Of a DNA stretch of 64,000 nt, positions 1-9,985 are shown piece after piece. Position 1 is the stretch's first letter; each line of letters begins with the position of its first letter. A model generated the notes under the pieces. The model saw nothing but the letters and a program-made list of their open reading frames with translations. It had not been told where the DNA came from and made no database searches. The DNA is from Hysterangium stoloniferum (taxonomy: Eukaryota > Basidiomycota > Agaricomycetes > Hysterangiales > Hysterangiaceae), in contig WHVD01000103.1 in assembly GCA_015178975.1 (NCBI GenBank), forward strand, positions 1 through 64,000, in the 5' to 3' direction. A program made the translations under genes and the position numbers.

Positions 1-982
1 TTTCGAACCTTACGGCTGAAGGATTCGCACGAATATTTGTCAAACAGGTATTACCCCTTCAGACTGCCCTCTCGAATAATCTGTGACCGGGATAAGAGAT
101 GGACCTGCAGGTTTTGGCGGGAAGTCTGTAAGATCTATGGTACCACCCTTGCGGTATCTTCAGCTCATCATCCTCAAACGGATGGGCAAATGGAGAATAT
201 GAATGCGACCATAGAACAGATGCTTCGAGCCTATTGTGCCTCTGCTAAGGAAAGCTGGTCCCAGTGGATTGAGGTAGTTGTTCACGCATACAACTCGACT
301 GTTCACAGTTCCACAAACTACGCCCCGGCCTTCTTATTAATGGGATACCTCCCAAGAGGAATGTCTCGAGTCCTAGGAGGTGACGAGCCCCTAGTTCCTA
401 GAGAACTATCAGACAGCCCTATGGCCGACCAATGGATCCTCGAGCTAGAAAATCATCGGCAGATGGCGCGGGATTCAATCACTCGAGCCCAAGAGATTCA
501 AGCACGAGCTTATAACAAGAAGCAAAGACCTGTAGAAGATATCTCTGAGGGAGACTTTGTATTGGTGAACCCCCCACTCCCTCGAACTGGTGGAAGTCAA
601 GGGAACGGGGAAGAAACTAATACAAAGACGGATTGGACCATTCGAGGTCCTTGAGAAATTGAACTCTCAAGTATTTAGGCTTAAGATTCCCCCGGAGTAT
701 CCTATGCATCCAGTCATTAATCGGGATCATCTGCGGAAATATCAACCCTCTCCTTCCAAGCTAGGTCCGAGACCCCAACTTGAGAACCTAAGAGAGTTGA
801 AATCAGATCATGAAGAATATGAAGTCGAAGCTATTGTTGGACATAGGAAACAGCGAAATCGTCTGCTATTTAGGGTGCGCTGGAAAGGTTATGGACCCGA
901 GGAGGATTCGTGGTTAAGCAGCACTGACCTTAGAAACGCTCCGGCACTTCTGAGGGCGTACAAGGCGCTGTTCAACATTTAA
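1..982 (+). pseudogene. Pol polyprotein C-terminus: integrase core, C-terminal domain and chromodomain (frameshifted)
   Basis: The integrase core is recognisable from ICDRDKRW, which carries the second catalytic Asp, and from HHPQTDGQMEN, which carries the catalytic Glu region. A linker follows, then a chromodomain near the C-terminus (YEVEAIVGHRKQ...VRWKGYGPEEDSW, about 830-960) that in this clade directs integration to particular chromatin. The frame is broken twice. One break is near 60-66, between FVKQVLPL and LPSRIICDRD. The other is at the C run 570-575, where the frame moves by one base between FVLVNP and the LVEVKGTGKK stretch. The copy is therefore unlikely to make a full Pol unless these are sequencing errors in homopolymers. 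Confidence 0.85.
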
Positions 983-1331
983 CGGGATATATGCGCTCAA
1001 GGAATCATCTATTCCCTCTCTTTTGTAACTTCCTTTCAGAAATATCTCAGTTATTCAGTGAGCCATCTCATTGGCTTTTATTCTTTTTCATTTTTCTATC
1101 CCTTCGGTCGATTGGGACAACCATTAATTGGCAGCGGACACATTTCCCCAAAACCCGACCACAATTAATGAATTTTATTTAACAACGAACCGAGCGGAGT
1201 TTCAATTCAATATATATATAAAAAAAGTACACGTAAATTCGCATAAATTTTCTTTATCTTTCACACCACATCCTTCACCTATCTACAGCCCTTCCCTCTA
1301 TCTTCAACTTCACCACTTTTATTGTGCTATA

Positions 1332-3212
1332 ATGCTCCCTTTCCAACAAAACAAGCAAGTCCTCCCTAAGTTCAAAAAGGTCCCGCGAGCCCCGACAGCC
1401 AGTACATCCACGACTGGCGGGGGATTCATCACCCGCGTGCCTCGTACAGACAATGTCGAGAGCAATTGGGGTACCCAAGAATCAACCCCCCTGTCGACTT
1501 TCTCCTTTGGTGATGAGCCGGGGGAAAATACCGGTACGGATTGGAGCAAGCCGTTAGGCCCCTCCGTCAGACTGTCATCTGAGGAAGTTGCTGCTAGCAT
1601 GCGGAAGCAGGAAATGTTTATGGAAGAACACAACGCAAGGAGACTCACCCGCAAAAGAGAAAGGCGTGCTGAGTATAGAAGTCAACAGGAGGTGAGGGGA
1701 GCAAGAGAAGGAGTCCCCTCCAAGCGGCAGCGGCGTGAGTACAGAGCGCAATGCGGAAACAGAGTTTCCGTGCCGATCCTTCCCCCCGTGGGAGAGAAAT
1801 GGGCCGACTTCGCGGAGACCGATGATAGTGAGGGTGGGATGCCTTGTATTAGGACGACGGGAACCAAGAGCTGGAAGGAGAAGGAGGGTACCATCTTTTA
1901 CAACTGGGAGCTACTTCGACGCATTAAGTTGCAATGCATAGTTCTTACCCGAGGGGACGGTCAAATGCTGCCCCAACAAGAAAAGGGATACCGTAGGGGA
2001 CCAATTGAGTTTTCCTCGGATGAGGATGAGGAGGAGGACGAGAACAGGAATGGTGTGTATAGCATCCGATCTCTGGGAGAGGATTGCCATGAAGGGTTCC
2101 TTCTCCCATCTAAAGTTCGTTTCGTAACCAGCGACCCCAACCAAAGACAAACATGGAGACCGTCATCCAGAGTATGGAGGGGTCACCACCCTAGTCAACA
2201 GTCACTGGAACGCGAACCTTCCACGATTCCGGTCCCACATCTCTCGCCAACGTCGAGGCCCCTTCCCATCATTCACCCTACACACACTCCCTCAGCCCTG
2301 ATTCTAACGCCTCATTTACCTCCCTCTTCAAAAGCTGTACCAGTCCCAACCTCACTTGGGATGTCGAGGCCCCCTCCCATCCTCCACCCGACACACACTC
2401 CCTCAGCCCAACGCGAACCTTCCCCGATTCTGGCGCCTCGTCTCTCTCCCTCCCCGAAAGCTATACCGGTACTGACCCAACTTCTGCCGTCACCGGGTAT
2501 CCCTCCCAACTCTCTGTATTCATATTGTGTGTCCTTGGGTAGCCCTATCCAGGACCTTCCACCAGAGCGAATGGATGTCGATTTGGACCCCCCTACACCG
2601 GACGTCATCGATCCCATGGCAAGCAGAAAGGCGAAGGAGATGCAGAAAGCCACCACTCCTCTCCGAGAACAATCCCCTATTCCCGTCCTTGACAGCCCGG
2701 TTCCCCTCACTGAGCCCGTATCCACAACTTTCTGGATGTGAGTAGCTGTCAACTACCCTTCCGAACAGTTTCCTGTCAGAAGGGTGCTATCACAGCTCAT
2801 GCCAGTACTTCAGCAACCGGTCCTTCAAGGGAGCCTCAAGGGTTGTCGCGGTCTGGCTCCATTGTCGGAGATAATGGAGGATTTCTATCTCTCCTTCGAG
2901 GATCTCGCAGATGGGAAGAACTTTGCACGAGCAGCACAGGAGATTAAACTCTCTATGTTCTGGCACATCATAGTGGAGCTTCACCGTCTGCCCCCAGACT
3001 CAGCGAATGCCCTCTCTATTGCTGGCTTAGTAGATTTACTCGAGGCCCTCGTCCTGACGCCTCCCACAGAGACCACCATGCAGCCACACGTTCCTGCCCC
3101 ACTGCCTGCGTCTTCGTTTCCCCTCCTCAATGCTCCTCTTCTCACGTGGATTTCCGCTCCGCCGGTTAGTGTCTGCGCAGTCATTCGTTGCAGAGAGAAA
3201 GCCTACAGATGA
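1332..3212 (+). CDS. Accessory gene of the retrotransposon, unknown function, probably spliced
   Basis: This is a long open frame between the chromodomain and the LTR, not recognised as gag or pol. The likely start is the ATG at 1332, which follows a CT-rich leader (an upstream in-frame ATG at 1128 is less likely). The first exon encodes about 468 aa, with an Arg/Glu-rich stretch (KRERRAEYRSQQ), an acidic run (SSDEDEEEDEN) and a long Pro/Ser-rich tail. The in-frame TGA at 2739 falls inside a candidate 42-nt intron (2738-2779, GTGAGT...TGTCAG) whose removal keeps the frame and joins to a helical segment (IMEDFYLSFEDLADGKN). More coding-like sequence at 3233-3377 suggests a further exon, but its phase does not fit, so it is either mis-modelled or damaged. 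Role in the element is unknown. Confidence 0.55.
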
Positions 3213-3402
3213 TGGGCTGACTCCTTGTACAGGAATTCTAGTGATTTGACTCGGGCGAGAATAGCTGAATCCTTCAGAGTAAAAAGGGAACGATGGGGAA
3301 ACCTCATTTTGGACCTTGGGGGATCCTCACAGGAAGCTTGGGGCGGCGTCCCAGATGCTCTTCGACACCTAGTATAGCACATCCCTTCGAACTGGGGGGC
3401 AC

Positions 3403-4047
3403 TGTAAAGGGTATGCATATATGCATACCTGGACTAAGGAATAATAACTGGATTATAGTACTTTATTATTTACCTTTTATTTTCTTTCTTTATATTCTTT
3501 CTATATTTCGAGCACACCTTGATTTTGTAGTTCAAAGCTTTGTGTATACGTATGGGCGCTCTCGGCGCCAAAAGAGACAGACAACTTTTACCCAGCAGAC
3601 ACCACCTCGTAAACGACCCAGACATCGAATAGCGAGAAGTGTCAAGGGTAACGTTTCAACTACCCTTAAAGGTAGTATTCTCTTGCATACTAACGTACTT
3701 TGGACTCGAACCGCGAAGGTCGAGTTCCAATCTAAGGTCTTTGCACTAGTCGACATTATAGTCGACTCGCGCTATTATTTCTTTACTCTAGATATTCAGC
3801 TTCGCGTTGATTATCTATTCTACATCTAGCTACGAGTTGTACCGTGAAGGTCAACTCTTTCATTCGTTCATTCTAGCCGTCAAGAGCAACTGTACAGTTG
3901 CTCTTGTGACGCATAGCGTGTCTTCTTACTAGCACAGCTTGTCTGGTAATCTACGGTATTGTACTGTACGGTCAATATCTGCTAATAGTAGTTGAATAGA
4001 CACTATTCTTCGTATATCGAACAGTCAGAATCTATCGACTCTTCACA
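3403..4047 (+). repeat. Probable 3' LTR of the chromovirus
   Basis: It begins TGTAAAGG directly after the polypurine-like tract and ends, by TG...CA convention, at ...CTTCACA (4041-4047). The right end is tentative. It contains two perfect palindromes: 18 nt at 3411-3428 (GTATGCATATATGCATAC) and 24 nt at 3882-3905 centred on CTGTACAG. Both could fold as hairpins in the RNA or cruciforms in DNA. Confidence 0.55.
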
Positions 4048-4049
4048 AG

Positions 4050-5481
4050 ATCAGATGCTTGGCCAATGTTGCATCTGTGACAAGGCTGATGATCCACTGC
4101 CATGGGTCATGATAATAGAACTTGAAAGTGTATTCCTTGCCACCATATATCTCTGAAACACTGGCTTTCTTAAACTGAGAGATAAATGAGCAGAAAAGTT
4201 ACAGAAAGAGATGGATTAGTGTACCTACTTCAGGAATCCAGTTTCTTGCAGCTTCCAAGCCAGCTCTGTAATCATCCAGATTAGAAAAAGTCACTTTCCC
4301 ATGTCTCAGATCAACCCATGTCTCAGTGACTCCCTTCAGCAGCCTTTTTGTGAACTCAGCAGAGAGCCCAGCCTGAACATTGAAGTGCACAAACTCAAAA
4401 TCAGCTCGAGTTCGAAATGGGGCCCAAGGCTGCCCTGTTTGATGTCAGTGTACATGAGGTGAAATTTCACCAATGGAAGGGGTGAGGATGATAGAATCAC
4501 GGTAAATGAGTTTATCAGGAAGACCAGAGTGAGGATGATGCACAACTCTGATGTATGGTCCCAATGGGTGTTATGGAGTGCACATGGAGCTTATCAGAGG
4601 GTTTCTGGAGAAACCTGCGGGAAAGCCAGTAGGACTTGGCTTCAGCTTATAGGCTGCACCCTCGTGAGATTGTGTCGTCCAATTTCAGACAGGCAGACGG
4701 GAAACCTGGGGAGTCTGGGAGTAGTTGGTGGGTTGAGAGGTCAGATGATAGATATGTAGGTCGGAGATCAAGTGATAGGGGAGTGGGAGCCCATGGGCTC
4801 CGACAAGGTTGAAGTGGTTATTAATAGAGAGAGGCTTAGAGCAGAAACGGAACTAAGGTTACTGGGGGAAAACTAAGCTGATTTCCTGACTGGATTGTAT
4901 GTACAACATCTACCAGATTATATAGACTGTGGAATGTATGTTATACCAAATCCAGTAATAATGAAATCCAAACTAGTAATCATGAAACGAGATAAGTAAA
5001 CACCAAATTTGGTGTTAGGAATGGATGGAACGGGGTGGAGTCTGAAATGTGACAGGTTGTTAGACCATAACAGGAACAGGGCTCAGTTAGAGAGCTGACG
5101 GGTTTTCCGAGCGGGGTCTGGTTGGCTGATGCATGGGACAGGGTCGGAGATAGACAGGTATGACATGCATGGGTCCCAGCAGGTATTCCAGTGACTAATT
5201 CATGAGACAACAAGAATCGGACATGGGCAGGATTGACGTCCAAGTCCCAGCGGGTATTCCAGTTAACTGAAAACTGGTGTATCTAGAGTGCAGGTGCATA
5301 TAGGTTGGTGCCCAGAGTCCAGCAAGTATTCCGGTCGTAACAATGGGATAGGATTCTCTGCATGGTTGGGATGGTTGGGTTCAGGTACAGGTGATTCAGA
5401 TGCAAAGGCATTCAGTTCTTCAGATTCAAATGACATAGCAGCACTGAGGGCAGCTGGAACAGCATGAATATATTTGTATAA
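4050..5481 (-). pseudogene. Plavaka-like (CACTA/EnSpm-related) transposase fragment interrupted by an LTR
   Basis: On the minus strand the protein reads, in pieces, EPNHPNHAENP, LGPYIRVVHHPHSGLPDK, FVHFNVQAGLSAEFTKRLLK, then an intron-like gap (GTAGGT...CAG) and YGGKEYTFKFYYHDPWQW. This pattern (VHHPHSGLPDK, then FVHFN..AGLSAE, then F..HDPW.W) is one I associate with the Plavaka transposase family common in Agaricomycetes. That is recall of a family, not a search result. The frame is split at codons for PIPLG by a solo LTR (4569-5342) and is cut off upstream at about 5481 by a Tc1 fragment. The catalytic core is not present. Confidence 0.55.
4569..5342 (-). repeat. Solo LTR, family A, minus orientation, TSD ATGGG
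   Basis: The 774-bp unit runs from TGTTATGGAG to GGTCGTAACA and is flanked by perfect 5-bp direct repeats ATGGG at 4564-4568 and 5343-5347. It is the reverse complement of the family-A LTR at 6169-7035. It lies inside the Plavaka-like transposase, whose frame continues on either side once the LTR and one ATGGG are ignored. Confidence 0.9.
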
Positions 5482-5935
5482 GATAGATGGGAGACCTCAA
5501 CCCCATTGAACACTTGTGGGATCATATCAAGAGGAGGTTGAGAGAGTCTGAGGTTGAACCAAAAGGGATACTGGAGTTGTGGGAAAGGGTGGAGGAGGAG
5601 GAGTGGAACAAGATTGATGCAGAGGTGTGTCAGAATTTGATTGAGAGTATGCCTTGTTAAAATTCAAGACCTGTATTATTAGGGAGTCATGGATAAGTAT
5701 AACAGACTGCTCATAACTATACAGTAGTTGCCTCATTTATATACGTTTTCTCGATTATGTAGGTGCTGGGGGAGTCGGGGTGATATGCCCGAGAACAAAG
5801 GGCAGAAGAACCTTTATGTCTCAGGTCATATTGCCCCCTGATTGGGAAAAGCAGAACGGTGTTTTCTTCACCTTCCAACATGCCTAGGAGGGTTGCAGCT
5901 GTGTTGAAGGCAAAGGGTGGCTATACCAAGTACTG
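5482..5935 (+). pseudogene. Tc1/mariner transposase C-terminal fragment
   Basis: The translation shows DLNPIEHLWDHIKRRL, the region carrying the third catalytic acid of Tc1-type DDE transposases, then LWERVEEEEWNKID, QNLIESMP and, after an insertion, VLKAKGGYTKY and a stop. The same C-terminal motifs recur in the minus-strand transposase at 59463-60490. The fragment is truncated at its 5' end and interrupted by a 226-bp solo LTR. Confidence 0.85.
5655..5880. repeat. 226-bp solo LTR with TSD TGCCT
   Basis: It starts TGTTAAAATT and ends CTTCCAACA. It is flanked by the direct repeats TGCCT at 5650-5654 and 5881-5885, and sits within the ...IESMP-RRV... region of the Tc1 transposase. Short TGTT...AACA LTRs of this size are typical of copia-type elements, but no coding region is present to prove the family. 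Confidence 0.85.
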
Positions 5936-6168
5936 AATATAAGTGGTTTTGTGGGTCAGAGTGGTCAGCAAAATAACCCTTTGCATGAGTCTCTTGTATA
6001 TAAATATTTGTAATATTTCCATATTTGGAGCTTATGTAATGGCACCATACTTCCATACTCTAGATATGATAGAGCATATTCACAAATATTCTTGATATTT
6101 TTGCATTTTTATTCTTTGAGTTATCAGGGATATGTCTGAAGTACAAAACATGTAAAGGGTTTTTTGAG

Positions 6169-7035
6169 TGTTATGACTGGAACTCCCACCAGACTCTGGG
6201 CACCAACCTATATGCACCCATGTTCTAGATACACCATTTTCAGTCAACTGGAATACCCACTGGGACCCAGATGTCAATCCTGTCCATGCCTGACTTTCCT
6301 TGTCTCATATATCAGTCACTGGAATACCCACTGGGACCCATGCACGTCTGTTCTGTCTATCTCCATCCCCATTCCATGCACCTGTCACTGGACCCCACTC
6401 GGAGAACCCATCAGCTCTTTAACTTCACATTATGGTCTAATGACCTGTCACACTTCAGACTCCACTCCAGCCCCATTCCCATTTACAGTCTAATGACCTG
6501 TCACGATTCAGACTCCACCCCATTCCATCCCATTCCTAACACCTAACTTGGTGTTTATTATTCTCGTTTCATGATTACCTGTTTAGGCTTTCATTATTAC
6601 TGGATTAGGTATAACATACATTCCACAGTCTATATAGTCTGCTTGTCATTGTATATATGTACAATCCAGTCAGAAAATCAGCTTAGATTCCCCCCAGTGA
6701 TCTAGTACCTTTTCCACTCTAAAACTCCTCTTTGAGAATACCACTTCAACCTCGTCAGAGCCCACAGGCTCTGACTCTCCTATTGCTTGACCTCTGACTC
6801 ATCATCACTCGACCTCCCCAACCAATCAATGACTCCACAGGTATCCTGCCATTGACCTCCCTGACCCCCAACCTATCATCTATCCCCAGACTCCCCAGGA
6901 TTCCCGTCTGCCCATCTGAAATTGGACATCACCATCTCGCGAGGGTGCAGCCTATAAGCTGAAGCCAAGTCCTACCAGCTTTCCTGTGGGTTTCTCCAGA
7001 AACCCTCCGATAAGCTCTGTGCACACTCCATAACA
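6169..7035 (+). repeat. Solo LTR, family A, plus orientation, TSD TTGAG
   Basis: The 867-bp unit runs from TGTTATGACT to CTCCATAACA, with perfect 5-bp repeats TTGAG at 6164-6168 and 7036-7040. It contains the block GAGGGTGCAGCCTATAAGCT (about 6941-6960), shared with the other LTR families in this window. With the inverted copy at 4569-5342 it forms a large inverted repeat of two independent insertions, as the different TSDs show. Confidence 0.9.
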
Positions 7036-7989
7036 TTGAGTCACTGTACCTTTGACATACTGCCTGTCATATGGCATTATACCTACATAATTAAAGGCTG
7101 AGAACTTGTGCATATTTGTAGGAATACTATGACTAACATTCATCTAGACCATTAGACTCCTTTTCCTTATCATTAATAACTTGACAGCTGTGTCTAATAT
7201 CTAGAAACCAATAATATTCATGACATATGAATAAAACATTTGATTTCCTTGAGGTCTATAAGTGGCACTGGAAGCTCAAAGTTTTGTCCATCCTCGCCTT
7301 TCTGGCCTTTATAGGAAATCACAATTAATACAGCCTTATGATGTGGCATGCGACAAATTTCATTGTGCTGGGAGTCTTCACAAATGAAGAGTTGACCAGA
7401 CTCATCAGTGTAGTTCTGAGAAGGCATCAGTTCAGAGCAGTAATTATTGGTGTAAAATAAGATGACATGTGGAGTAGTGTTGTTAAGATGAAAGCACCTT
7501 GTCAGTATTTAACTTGATATTTACTTCAAGAGTGTTGTCTTTAAATATATGATGTTACATATGTCAGCAGACCAGTAGAGACATTGAGCATCATTAAATG
7601 TCAAGGAAAAGCTATCAGGTGTACTGTAAATAGACTGTTTAATAAATATGATGGGGAGCCAGGACATTCGACAGGGTGTCTCAAGATCCTGGGAGGAAGA
7701 GGAATGCAGCTAGACATGTTAGAAGTGTCGACATGGGTGTCCATGTTCAAATCAAGGGGATGTCCCAGAAGCAGAATGTTTAAATAGGATTGTCTAGGTA
7801 TATAATCAAAATTTTATTGTCAAAAGTGTAGTCTTGTGACAATGCTGGATATCCTTGCCTGAAAAGGGGGAGGTGCAGCCTTCTTAAACAGTTTTAAATG
7901 ATTAATTTACTACCTGTGATGCATCATATGTCACAATTTAAGCCTCTCACCTTAAACTTGAGCTAGCATCCTGGATCGGGATCAGGTCA
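7036..7989. other. CpG-poor repeat-like DNA with minus-strand coding remnants, unidentified
   Basis: Two minus-strand stretches look like decayed protein coding sequence: about 7041-7143 (HSIPTNMHKFSAFNYVG, cut by the LTR at 7035) and about 7218-7430 (SGQLFICEDSQHNEIC, then KAVLIVISYKG). I do not recognise the family. The DNA is AT-rich and CpG-poor like the neighbouring elements, which suggests a degenerate transposon. Confidence 0.35.
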
Positions 7990-8155
7990 TGTTGATGCAA
8001 AGGGGGGGGTATACGTTGGTACACCATGGATGCGAACAAAAAGCATTAGTATTACTAAGCTACTATACAGAACTATGTAGTGTTATCACGAAATATATTA
8101 GGACCCACAAGTGTCATCGTGTTGAGATTATTACTGAACAGCCAAAATTTCAACA
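7990..8155. repeat. Left terminal repeat of the TRIM-like element
   Basis: 166 bp, TGTTGA...TCAACA, with a G8 run near its start. It is the near-identical partner of 9020-9184. Confidence 0.75.
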
Positions 8156-9019
8156 CACTCCTTTAATCGAAATGTCAATGACACTCCTTGAAGTTCAGCA
8201 ACTCCCAATCCAAACTGAAATGCCTCTACTGTGAATAGAAAGCCTCCCAGCCCAAGTTCCCTCACTGGAACTCCCATTCCCAATCAATCCCAAGGCCCTT
8301 TATGAGAAATGTGATGGTGGATGTGACATCTAAACAGCAATCCGGGACAAATATGACCTGACTCAGTACTCTGCACAGTCCTTCATGCTAGCAGTGAAAG
8401 TCGATCGTTTATGAATGATGGTATGTGAAAAGTGATATCCATGTGATAAGCAATGGCACACAAAATGTTAATACAAGAAAAAAAGGGGTTGTGAATTGAG
8501 TGATGCCTTATACACATAAGGGCTTACACAAACCATCTCCAACATCCAGAACTGGAGCCATTCCCAGTAATCAAAAAGTGTGACCCAAAAAGTGTTTGGT
8601 GCAAAATCGAGATCCAGATGGGGGTTAAGCAAGGCAATGTTGATGTGGAATAATGAACCATGAATTAGAAAATCTGGCTAAAAAAAGCCTAGTGCCAGAC
8701 AATAAAGTCAGTGCACTCTTGGTGTTCAAAACACACCAAACAGATACTGTGGAGCCCTTCCCATGAGAATCTATGAACTGCAGAGTTTAATGTACCACCC
8801 TAGAGCCCTTCCTGTGCAAGTACTGCAACTTCTAAGCCCTTTAATATGGCCACTCACTCCTGCAAGTTCACTGTATTGCCCCAGAGCCCTTCCTGTGTGA
8901 ATACTGCGGCTTCTATGCCCTTCTATACAGCCGCCTAAAAAGATATGATGAGTAACTACTCAAAGGAATGAAAATGCACAACGACGAATCCAAACGATAA
9001 GTCTGCGGGGCCAATAACC

Positions 9020-9184
9020 TGTTGACACAAAGGGGGGGTATATGTCGGTACACTGTGGATGTGAACAAAAAATGTTAGTATTACTAAGTTACTATACAGA
9101 ACTATGTAGTGTGATTGCAAAATATATTAGGACCCACAAGTGTCATCATGTTGAGATTATTACCGAACGGCCAAAATTTCAACA
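9020..9184. repeat. Right terminal repeat of the TRIM-like element
   Basis: 165 bp, same ends as the left copy. Differences are mostly transitions (for example CACCATGGATG against CACTGTGGATG), consistent with ageing after insertion. Confidence 0.75.
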
Positions 9185-9985
9185 GGTCGTATAGGCATTG
9201 TCTGGATTGGTACAGCCTGTAATTGTATTAGTAACATTTCAAGCTTGAGGAAGGAAAGACAACAGATATTTGGTTGATGGCGAAGCTACACTTGTTTGCT
9301 ACCGAGCAAGGTCCTCTTTAAAAAAGCAATGTACTGTGGCACATTTTGAATGCTGATATCCAGAGCCTCCAAATCCAAGATGTGACATGTGCTATAAATC
9401 TACCATATCTTACATAATTGTTTGGCTAAATTTCTGAGTTTCCGAGAAAATACATCTAGACTTTACAGATCAAGGAACTAAATAATACATGCGTACTCGC
9501 TTTAAACCACCTAAGGACTCACGTTGCTAAATGGATCCAGGAACGACACAGCTGACTAATTGGTAATTACCAGGACAAAGGCGATGCATGACAACCTAAG
9601 AAGCACAACCGAAGTTGAGATTCAATATTTATTTCAAAAGCGGTGAGGCATATTATATTTCAGACGTTTATTTTTATTTACCGACATTGTTGCAGTGAGT
9701 GTTAACGTTCAGCGAGGGTCCTTCCTGTTTGTACAGAGTACTATCCTCTAACTTAAGATACAAGTACAGCAGTTGAAAATGGGCTTCAGCTTTATGACGA
9801 TGCACCTTTTGATCCCGATTGGTTCTGGACAAAACGATATTGAATCGGCAATGTCATATTTTTCCGTGTTACGCCTCGTAATGACACTTCAAGGCGTAGA
9901 ACGAGATAGTTGCACTGTCTTATCCAGAAATTGGTTCTCTTTCTAATTATGTCTGAAAGGCTATGCCATTTTATTTGGAACATGC
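9185..9985. other. Intergenic, no feature recognised
   Basis: This is the transition from the CpG-poor transposon block to gene-rich DNA and the 3' flank of the minus-strand membrane-protein gene. I see no coding, RNA or repeat signal that I can support. Confidence 0.4.

Larger units (their letters stand above)
1..4047 (+). mobile_element. 3' portion of a chromovirus-type Ty3/gypsy retrotransposon with an accessory gene
   Basis: The window opens inside pol (integrase, then a chromodomain), continues through a separate spliced gene, and ends in a probable 3' LTR that starts just after a G-rich polypurine-like tract (ACTGGGGGGCAC, 3391-3402). The 5' LTR, gag, protease and reverse transcriptase lie outside the window, so target-site duplication and LTR identity cannot be checked. 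The order integrase-chromodomain-extra ORF-LTR is seen directly. Assignment to the chromovirus clade follows from the C-terminal chromodomain. Confidence 0.8.
7990..9184. mobile_element. TRIM-like element with 165-bp direct terminal repeats
   Basis: Direct repeats at 7990-8155 and 9020-9184 (TGTTGATGCAAAGG... to ...AAAATTTCAACA) flank an 864-bp interior without a usable reading frame. Each repeat starts TGTTGA and ends TCAACA, as an LTR should. Flanking 5-mers are GGTCA and GGTCG, a near-perfect target duplication. The interior holds two diverged copies of a segment reading GAGCCCTTCCTGTG with a CxxC-containing translation. The element is too short for gag-pol, so it is best called a terminal-repeat retrotransposon in miniature or a deleted LTR element. 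Confidence 0.7.

Noticed and set aside
4569-7035. One large inverted-repeat transposon formed by the two family-A LTRs
   Set aside because: Each LTR has its own, different 5-bp target duplication (ATGGG and TTGAG), so they are independent insertions.
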